Shown: one piece after another, positions 59,327-64,000 of the stretch | How the letters are laid out: each line of letters begins with the position of its first letter | Numbering within the stretch: position 1 is the stretch's first letter | Source: Prevotella sp. UBA4217 | GTDB taxonomy: Bacteria; Bacteroidota; Bacteroidia; Bacteroidales; Bacteroidaceae | Length of the DNA stretch: 64,000 nucleotides | Direction: 5' to 3' | Assembly (NCBI GenBank): GCA_002379425.1 | Contig: DFTH01000003.1 | Location: forward strand, 310,627 to 374,626 | Made by a program: the position numbers and the translations under genes | The notes under the pieces: generated by a model | Seen by the model: only the letters and a program-made list of their open reading frames with translations | Databases searched by the model: none | Told to the model about the DNA's origin: nothing

Positions 59327-60695
59327 TACGGAGGCGCGTGTCGGAAATATCGGCATCGGTGGCCATAACCCCATCCGTATCCAGTCGATGGGTACGGTGG
59401 ATACCAACAATACCGAGGGTTGTGTGGCACAGGCCAAGCGTATCATCGACGCTGGCGGTGAACTCGTGCGTTTCACCACCCAGGGTATCCGCGAGGCGGA
59501 GAACATGAAGAATATCTCGGCACGCCTGAAGGCCGACGGCTATGATGCTCCATTGGTGGCCGACGTGCATTTCACGGCCCATACGGCTGATGTCGCTGCC
59601 CTCTACTGCGAGAAGGTGCGCATCAACCCGGGCAACTATGTCGATCCCGGGCGTACCTTCAAGCATCTGGAATATACAGATGAGGAGTATGCCGCAGAAC
59701 TGAAGAAGATCGAGACGAAACTGGTGCCCTTCCTGAATATCTGCAAGGAGCACCATACGGCTGTGCGTATCGGCGTGAACCACGGTTCGCTCTCCGACCG
59801 TATCATGTCGCGCTATGGCGATACCCCTGCGGGCATCGTGGAGAGTTGCATGGAGTTCCTGCGTATCTTCAAGCGCGAGAACTTCAACGATGTTGTCATC
59901 TCCATCAAGGCCTCTAACACGGTGGTGATGGTGACCACCGTGCGCCTGCTCGTCGAGACGATGGACAAGGAGGATATGCACTATCCCCTTCACCTTGGCG
60001 TGACGGAGGCCGGTGAGGGTGAGGACGGCCGCATCAAGTCGGCCGTGGGCATTGGTGCCCTGCTGACAGAGGGTATCGGTGACACCATCCGCGTGTCACT
60101 CTCCGAAGAACCTGAATGCGAGATTCCCGTGGCCCGCAAACTCGTGGATATGATTGAGGAGTGTACAGCGCTCCGTGCCGAGGCTGAGGCCGGCATCAAG
60201 GACGACACCATCACCCTCACGCTCGATGCCCCTGACATGGAGACGCTCCAACTGAAGGCTGCGATGGCGGTAGGTGCCCTGCTCATTGACAAGAAGGCCC
60301 ACCAACTCGTCATCCGGCTGGATAGCGGTAGCAAACTCTCAGTTTTCAACTCTCAACTCTCAACTCTCTCCGATGCCATCCTCCAGGCCGCCCGTATCAA
60401 GTTCACGAAGACAGAGTATATCTCCTGTCCAGGCTGTGGCCGTACGCTCTACAACCTCCAGGAGACCATCGCCAAGATCAAGGCTGCCACGAAGGACCTC
60501 GTGGGACTGAAGATCGGCATCATGGGCTGTATCGTGAATGGCCCTGGCGAAATGGCTGATGCCGACTACGGCTACGTGGGAGCAGGCCGCGGAAAGATAT
60601 CTCTCTACAAGGCCAAGGAGTGCGTCGAGAAGAACATTCCGGAAGAAGAAGCCGTCGAAAAACTCCTCGAACTCATCCGTAAGGACCGCTCATAA
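59307..60695 (+). CDS. ispG: 4-hydroxy-3-methylbut-2-enyl diphosphate synthase IspG, shortened middle domain
   Basis: 462 residues. The TIM-barrel part (IRIQSMGTVDTNNTE ... GVNHGSLSDRIMSRYGDTP ... GVTEAGEGEDGRIKSAVGIG) and the C-terminal [4Fe-4S] domain (ISCPGCGRTLYNL, GIMGCIVNGPGE) are intact. It makes HMBPP in the MEP isoprenoid pathway. Bacteroidetes IspG normally carries a large extra A* domain between them (about 600 residues in total, from memory). Here that domain has shrunk to roughly 100 residues and includes a TCAACTC word repeat encoding LSVFNSQLSTLS. Co-transcribed with purE. Confidence 0.95.
   Translation: MSIRRISTEARVGNIGIGGHNPIRIQSMGTVDTNNTEGCVAQAKRIIDAGGELVRFTTQGIREAENMKNISARLKADGYDAPLVADVHFTAHTADVAALYCEKVRINPGNYVDPGRTFKHLEYTDEEYAAELKKIETKLVPFLNICKEHHTAVRIGVNHGSLSDRIMSRYGDTPAGIVESCMEFLRIFKRENFNDVVISIKASNTVVMVTTVRLLVETMDKEDMHYPLHLGVTEAGEGEDGRIKSAVGIGALLTEGIGDTIRVSLSEEPECEIPVARKLVDMIEECTALRAEAEAGIKDDTITLTLDAPDMETLQLKAAMAVGALLIDKKAHQLVIRLDSGSKLSVFNSQLSTLSDAILQAARIKFTKTEYISCPGCGRTLYNLQETIAKIKAATKDLVGLKIGIMGCIVNGPGEMADADYGYVGAGRGKISLYKAKECVEKNIPEEEAVEKLLELIRKDRS
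60338..60371 (+). repeat. TCAACTC word repeat inside ispG
   Basis: TTTTCAACTCTCAACTCTCA and one more unit, in frame. Same word as inside cysS (47610-47640). Confidence 0.8.
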
Positions 60696-60731
60696 ATAAT
60701 TAATCCCGCCAACTGGCGGGATTAATTATTT
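60693..60731. terminator. Bidirectional terminator between ispG and the sirtuin gene
   Basis: AAATAATTAATCCCGCC and GGCGGGATTAATTATTT are perfectly complementary around a short AACT loop. Confidence 0.85.
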
Positions 60732-61418
60732 CATCAGGATTTCCGACAGTTCCTTCATACCCTCGGAGGCACCCTTCTGGATCTGCTTCACGCGTTCGCC
60801 AGCCTGGATGGGGTTGGGGTCGATGAGATAGATGGGCACACCAGGACGTGCATAGTGCAATAGTCCTGCAGCGGGATAGACCACCAGCGAGGTTCCGATG
60901 ACGATGAGGATATCCGCCTCACCCACTTCCTCGGCAGCAGCCCCAATCATGGGCACGGCCTCACCGAAGAAAACGATAAACGGTCGCAGCAGCGATCCGT
61001 CGCCAGCCTTCGTGCCAGGTTCCACCTCGCAGTTCTCGGGTGTCAACTGTATCTGGTAGCGCGGATCATCCACGTCACGGCTGGAGCACACCTTCATCAG
61101 TTCACCATGCAGGTGGATCACCTTCGTCGAGCCCGCCATCTCGTGGAGGTTATCGACATTCTGCGTCACCACAGTCACGTTGTACTTTTCCTCGAGTTTC
61201 GCCACGAGCCTGTGCCCCTCGTTGGGCTGCACGCCCCAGCATTTCTTGCGGAGCATATTGTAAAAGTTTGTCACCAGCGTCGGATCAGCCTCCCAGCCCT
61301 CGTGGGTGGCTACTTTCTGAACGGGATAGTTCTCCCACAGGCCGTCAGCGTCGCGGAAGGTCTTCAGACCACTCTCCACCGACATGCCTGCACCTGTCAA
61401 TACAACAATTTTCTTCAT
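60726..61418 (-). CDS. Sir2-family NAD-dependent protein deacylase
   Basis: 230 residues, full sirtuin fold. VLTGAGMSVESGLKTFR (GAGxSxxSGIPxFR), TQNVDNLHEMAGS with the catalytic histidine in IHLHGEL, and IVIGTSLVVYPAAGL. The zinc cysteines of the usual CxxC pairs appear lost (only KVCSSRD and ENCEV), suggesting a zinc-less or reduced small domain, as seen in some bacterial class III/U sirtuins. It removes acyl groups from lysines using NAD+. Start at 61418 (MKKIVVLTGAG) chosen; two in-frame ATGs (61427, 61424) lie just upstream. Promoter TACATTTG at 61443-61450. Confidence 0.92.
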   Translation of the reverse strand: MKKIVVLTGAGMSVESGLKTFRDADGLWENYPVQKVATHEGWEADPTLVTNFYNMLRKKCWGVQPNEGHRLVAKLEEKYNVTVVTQNVDNLHEMAGSTKVIHLHGELMKVCSSRDVDDPRYQIQLTPENCEVEPGTKAGDGSLLRPFIVFFGEAVPMIGAAAEEVGEADILIVIGTSLVVYPAAGLLHYARPGVPIYLIDPNPIQAGERVKQIQKGASEGMKELSEILMK

Positions 61419-61442
61419 AGGCATCATATTGGTTTTGCTATG

Positions 61443-61450
61443 CAAATGTA
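61443..61450 (-). promoter_or_regulatory. -7 element of the sirtuin gene
   Basis: TACATTTG followed by C on the minus strand. Confidence 0.5.
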
Positions 61451-61458
61451 CGGAAAAG

Positions 61459-61537
61459 TTGAGAATTAAGAGTTAAGAATTAAGAAAAAATACATGGATG
61501 CAGCAAATTTTCTTAATTCTTAACTCTTAATTCTCAA
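61459..61537. repeat. 30-bp perfect inverted repeat between divergent promoters
   Basis: TTGAGAATTAAGAGTTAAGA plus 10 further bases (61459-61488) are the exact inverse of 61508-61537, with a 19-nt loop. The arms consist of GAATTAAG/GAGTTAAG words. Confidence 0.85.
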
Positions 61538-61545
61538 TTAATTTG

Positions 61546-61553
61546 TACCTTTG
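61546..61553 (+). promoter_or_regulatory. -7 element of the FKBP gene array
   Basis: TACCTTTG followed by C, 39 bp before the ATG at 61593. Confidence 0.55.
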
Positions 61554-61592
61554 CGCCCGATTTTCAGAATACACATTATTTATATAGCAAGA

Positions 61593-62198
61593 ATGGACAA
61601 GTTAAGTTATGCTTTAGGCCTGGGGATCGGGCAGCAGTTGGCACAGATGGGTGCTGAGGGTATCAGTGCCTCAGATTTCGCACAGGCCATCGACGATGTG
61701 CTGAAGGGCAACGAACTGAAGGTGTCTCACCGTGAGGCCCAGGTGATTGTGCAGGACTATTTTGCCAAGCAGCAGGAGAAACTGCAGGCAGAGCGCACCG
61801 CCAAGGGCAAGGCCCATAAGGAGGCTGGTGAGAAATACCTGTCGGAGAATGCCAAGAAAGAGGGTGTCATTACCCTGCCAAGTGGTCTGCAGTATCAGGT
61901 GTTGAAGGAAGGTAACGGCAAGAAGCCTTCTGCCAAGGATACGGTGATGTGCCATTATGAGGGTACGCTCATCGACGGAACGGTGTTCGACAGCAGTTAC
62001 CAGCGTGGCGAGCCCGCCACTTTCCCGCTCCAGCAGGTCATCGCAGGATGGACGGAAGGTCTGCAACTGATGCAGGAGGGTGCCAAGTATCGTTTCTTCA
62101 TCCCCTATCGCCTGGCCTACGGCGAGGGTGGTGCAGGTGCCTCTATTCCTCCCTTCGCAGCACTTATCTTCGACGTGGAATTAATACAAGTAGTTTAA
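61593..62198 (+). CDS. FKBP-type peptidyl-prolyl isomerase (FklB/Mip-like), cytoplasmic
   Basis: 201 residues. N-terminal dimerisation helices (about 1-85; LSYALGLGIGQQLAQMG, VIVQDYFAKQQEKLQAERTA) and a C-terminal FKBP domain (about 95-200; GLQYQVLKEGNGKKPSAKDT, GTVFDSSYQRGEPATFPL, VIAGWTEGLQLM, YGEGGAGASIPPFAALIFDVEL). No signal peptide. The ATG at 61593 follows the promoter. First of three consecutive FKBP genes. Confidence 0.93.
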   Translation: MDKLSYALGLGIGQQLAQMGAEGISASDFAQAIDDVLKGNELKVSHREAQVIVQDYFAKQQEKLQAERTAKGKAHKEAGEKYLSENAKKEGVITLPSGLQYQVLKEGNGKKPSAKDTVMCHYEGTLIDGTVFDSSYQRGEPATFPLQQVIAGWTEGLQLMQEGAKYRFFIPYRLAYGEGGAGASIPPFAALIFDVELIQVV

Positions 62199-62211
62199 AT
62201 CATAGAAAGCA

Positions 62212-63093
62212 ATGAAGAAATTAATGTTTTTAGCCGCCATGGCTATTACTGCCGCAGCATTCTATTCCTGTGGCAATTCTGCTCCCAGAGCAAGTCTGAA
62301 AACTGACGTTGATACGTTGAGTTATGCCATCGGTATGGCTCAGACGCAGGGTCTGAAAGAGTACCTCGTAGGAAGCATGGGTGTTGACTCCGCCTATATG
62401 TCCGACTTCATCAAGGGTCTGAACGAGGGCGTTAACGCTGGTGACAATAAGAAGAAGGCAGCCTACTATGCCGGTATTCAGATCGGTCAGCAGATTTCTA
62501 CCCGTATGCTGAAGGGTATCAACCACGAACTCTATGGTGACGACTCCACAAAGACAATCTCCATGAAGAACTTCATGGCAGGTTTCGTTGGTGCCCTGAC
62601 AGGGAAGAAGGGCCTGATGACGATGGAGGTAGCCCAGACCACCGCCCAGCGCAAGATGCAGGAGATCAAGGCACGCGAACTGGAGAAGACATACGGTGAG
62701 AATAAGAAGGCTGGTGAGAAGTTCCTTGCTGAGAATGCCAAGAAGGAAGGTGTGAAGACCCTCCCTGGCGGTGTACAGTACAAGGTTCTCAAGGAGGGCA
62801 CAGGTGCCGTTCCTGCTGATACCTCTCTGGTGCGTGTTCACTACGAGGGACGTCTGCTGAACGACAGTGTCTTCGACAGTTCCTATAAGCGCGGCGAGCC
62901 CGCCCTGTTCCGTGCCAATCAGGTGATCAAGGGTTGGACAGAGGCTCTCTGCCACATGCCTGCCGGTTCTATTTGGGAAGTATATATCCCGCAGGAACTG
63001 GCTTACGGTGAGCGCGCCCAGGCAAAGATCGATCCGTTCTCTGCCCTGATTTTCAAGATCGAACTGATTGAGGCTAACGCAAAGCGCAAGTAA
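62212..63093 (+). CDS. FKBP-type peptidyl-prolyl isomerase lipoprotein
   Basis: 293 residues with a lipoprotein signal (AAAFYSCGNS), a long Mip-like helical dimerisation region (about 30-180) and a C-terminal FKBP domain (GGVQYKVLKEGTGAVPADTS, SVFDSSYKRGEPALFRANQV, YGERAQAKIDPFSALIFKIEL). It would assist folding of envelope proteins. It follows the cytoplasmic FKBP gene by 13 bp. Confidence 0.93.
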   Translation: MKKLMFLAAMAITAAAFYSCGNSAPRASLKTDVDTLSYAIGMAQTQGLKEYLVGSMGVDSAYMSDFIKGLNEGVNAGDNKKKAAYYAGIQIGQQISTRMLKGINHELYGDDSTKTISMKNFMAGFVGALTGKKGLMTMEVAQTTAQRKMQEIKARELEKTYGENKKAGEKFLAENAKKEGVKTLPGGVQYKVLKEGTGAVPADTSLVRVHYEGRLLNDSVFDSSYKRGEPALFRANQVIKGWTEALCHMPAGSIWEVYIPQELAYGERAQAKIDPFSALIFKIELIEANAKRK

Positions 63094-64000
63094 TGAAAAA
63101 GGTCATATTCATGGCACTCGCCCTCGTGGCGGGTGCTTCTTTTTCTCCGGCTGATGCCATTAAGAAAAAGAACAAGGTGGTGCTGTTCCCCGCACCTGTG
63201 GAGCAGCCTGTACAACTCACCAGCAGTTCCGACTCCGTGAGTTATGCCGCAGGTATGCGCCTGACAGACGGACTGATCCCCTTCCTGCTCCAGCAGAAGG
63301 TCGATACCGCCCTGATGGACGATTTCCTCAAGGGTTTCCGCGAGGTGGCCCACTCAGGTGAAGACCCCAGGCAGAAAGCCTATCTCATGGGTATGGACAT
63401 TGCCCGCCAGTTGCGTGAGCGCATGGTCCCAGGCATGACGCAGGAGTTCCATGACTCCCCCGACTCGATCATCGCCGACAAACTCTATAAGGGATTCGAG
63501 GCAGCCCTCAGGAATGATACCACCCACTTTACCACTGCTGCCGCTGCCAAGTATTTCTCAGAGAAACAGGTGGCCGACAAGGCTGCCAAGGAGGAGAAAC
63601 TCTATGGTCCCAACCGCGAGGCAGGTAGGAAGTTCCTTGAGGAGAATGCCAAGAACGACAGTGTCATCACCCTGCCCAGCGGACTCCAGTACAAGGTGCT
63701 CGTGAAGGGCGATGGTGAGGTGCCCACGGCCAGCGACAAGGTGCTGGTAAACTACGAGGGTCGTCTCATCGACGGCACCGTCTTCGATGCCTCTGCCAAG
63801 CATGGCGACAAGCCGGCAGAGTTCACGCCGAGTCAGGTCATCAAAGGATGGACGGAAGCCCTGACCATGATGCCCGTCGGCTCCAAGTGGCAACTCTACA
63901 TCCCCTACGAACTGGCATACGGTGAGCGAGGGGCTGGTGGCGATATCAAACCGTTCAGTGCCCTGATATTCGACATAGAACTCGTGGGAATCGACCGAAA
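63093..64000 (+). CDS. Exported FKBP-type peptidyl-prolyl isomerase, 3' end outside the window
   Basis: An ATG at 63093 overlaps the preceding stop (TAATG). The frame is open for 302 codons to the end of the window. A signal peptide (MKKVIFMALALVAGASFSPA) leads to a Mip-like helical region and a complete FKBP domain (SGLQYKVLVKGDGEVPTASD, GTVFDASAKHGDKPAEFTPS, VIKGWTEALTMMPVGSKW, YGERGAGGDIKPFSALIFDI). Third member of the array. It lacks a lipobox and is therefore likely soluble in the periplasm. Confidence 0.9.
   Translation, partial: MKKVIFMALALVAGASFSPADAIKKKNKVVLFPAPVEQPVQLTSSSDSVSYAAGMRLTDGLIPFLLQQKVDTALMDDFLKGFREVAHSGEDPRQKAYLMGMDIARQLRERMVPGMTQEFHDSPDSIIADKLYKGFEAALRNDTTHFTTAAAAKYFSEKQVADKAAKEEKLYGPNREAGRKFLEENAKNDSVITLPSGLQYKVLVKGDGEVPTASDKVLVNYEGRLIDGTVFDASAKHGDKPAEFTPSQVIKGWTEALTMMPVGSKWQLYIPYELAYGERGAGGDIKPFSALIFDIELVGIDR

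Overview
The window looks like a chromosomal segment of a Bacteroidales bacterium, most likely Prevotella/Segatella-like. Almost every transcription unit is preceded by the Bacteroidetes -7 element TAnnTTTG (usually TATCTTTGC or TACCTTTGC). Shine-Dalgarno sequences are weak or absent. There is a SusC/SusD pair, and many intergenic spaces are filled with short A+T-rich word repeats of the kind common in this group. No rRNA, tRNA or CRISPR array was seen.

Layout. 1-5.8 kb is an accessory, A+T-rich stretch: a decayed AlbA/ATP-binding gene, a DUF1016 PDDEXK nuclease bracketed by a duplicated promoter, a small secreted protein, and a two-gene operon of an SF2 helicase and a membrane-free FtsK-type ATPase. 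6-17 kb holds a hemolysin III homologue and a NarL-type two-component system (TPR sensor kinase, response regulator) next to six secreted proteins or lipoproteins with no firm family. A dyad of the form TGACGG-N4-CCGTCA recurs upstream of these units and is probably the regulator's own operator. 17-20.7 kb has a CoA-transferase, a dicarboxylate symporter and tcdA. 20.7-27.8 kb is a SusCD operon with a periplasmic binding protein, an exported uroporphyrinogen-decarboxylase-like protein and a Met/Cys-rich leader peptide. 27.9-34.3 kb is a type III restriction-modification locus with a YoeB-type toxin-antitoxin pair inside it, a structured mod leader and a 438-bp inverted-repeat element.

34.3-46.2 kb is the most notable part, a sulfur-handling region. 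One operon encodes a ThiS/MoaD-like sulfur carrier whose C-terminus is masked (GGG-AR), an E1-type activating enzyme and a JAMM protease that could unmask the carrier. A second, divergent operon encodes a DsrE-like protein, a TusA-like protein, a family 2B encapsulin shell with an inserted cyclic-nucleotide-binding-like domain, a cysteine desulfurase with an N-terminal cargo extension, and a MetY-like sulfhydrylase. A second MetY and an Lrp-type regulator follow. The two sulfur operons and the distant SusCD operon share one operator, TACCAAACAATTGGTA or a close variant, at exactly the same distance (54 nt) from the -7 element. I read this as a co-regulated system: sulfur-compound uptake, sulfur withdrawal from cysteine inside a nanocompartment, relay through DsrE/TusA, loading on a carrier protein as thiocarboxylate, and homocysteine formation.

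46.3-64 kb is mostly housekeeping: cysS, a papain-like lipoprotein, an iron alcohol dehydrogenase, a 45-codon deletion remnant of a second tcdA, a U32 peptidase, sufE, nrdDG, an acid phosphatase, rpoN, a PAP2-like protein, purE, ispG, a sirtuin, and three consecutive FKBP-type prolyl isomerases, the last running off the window.
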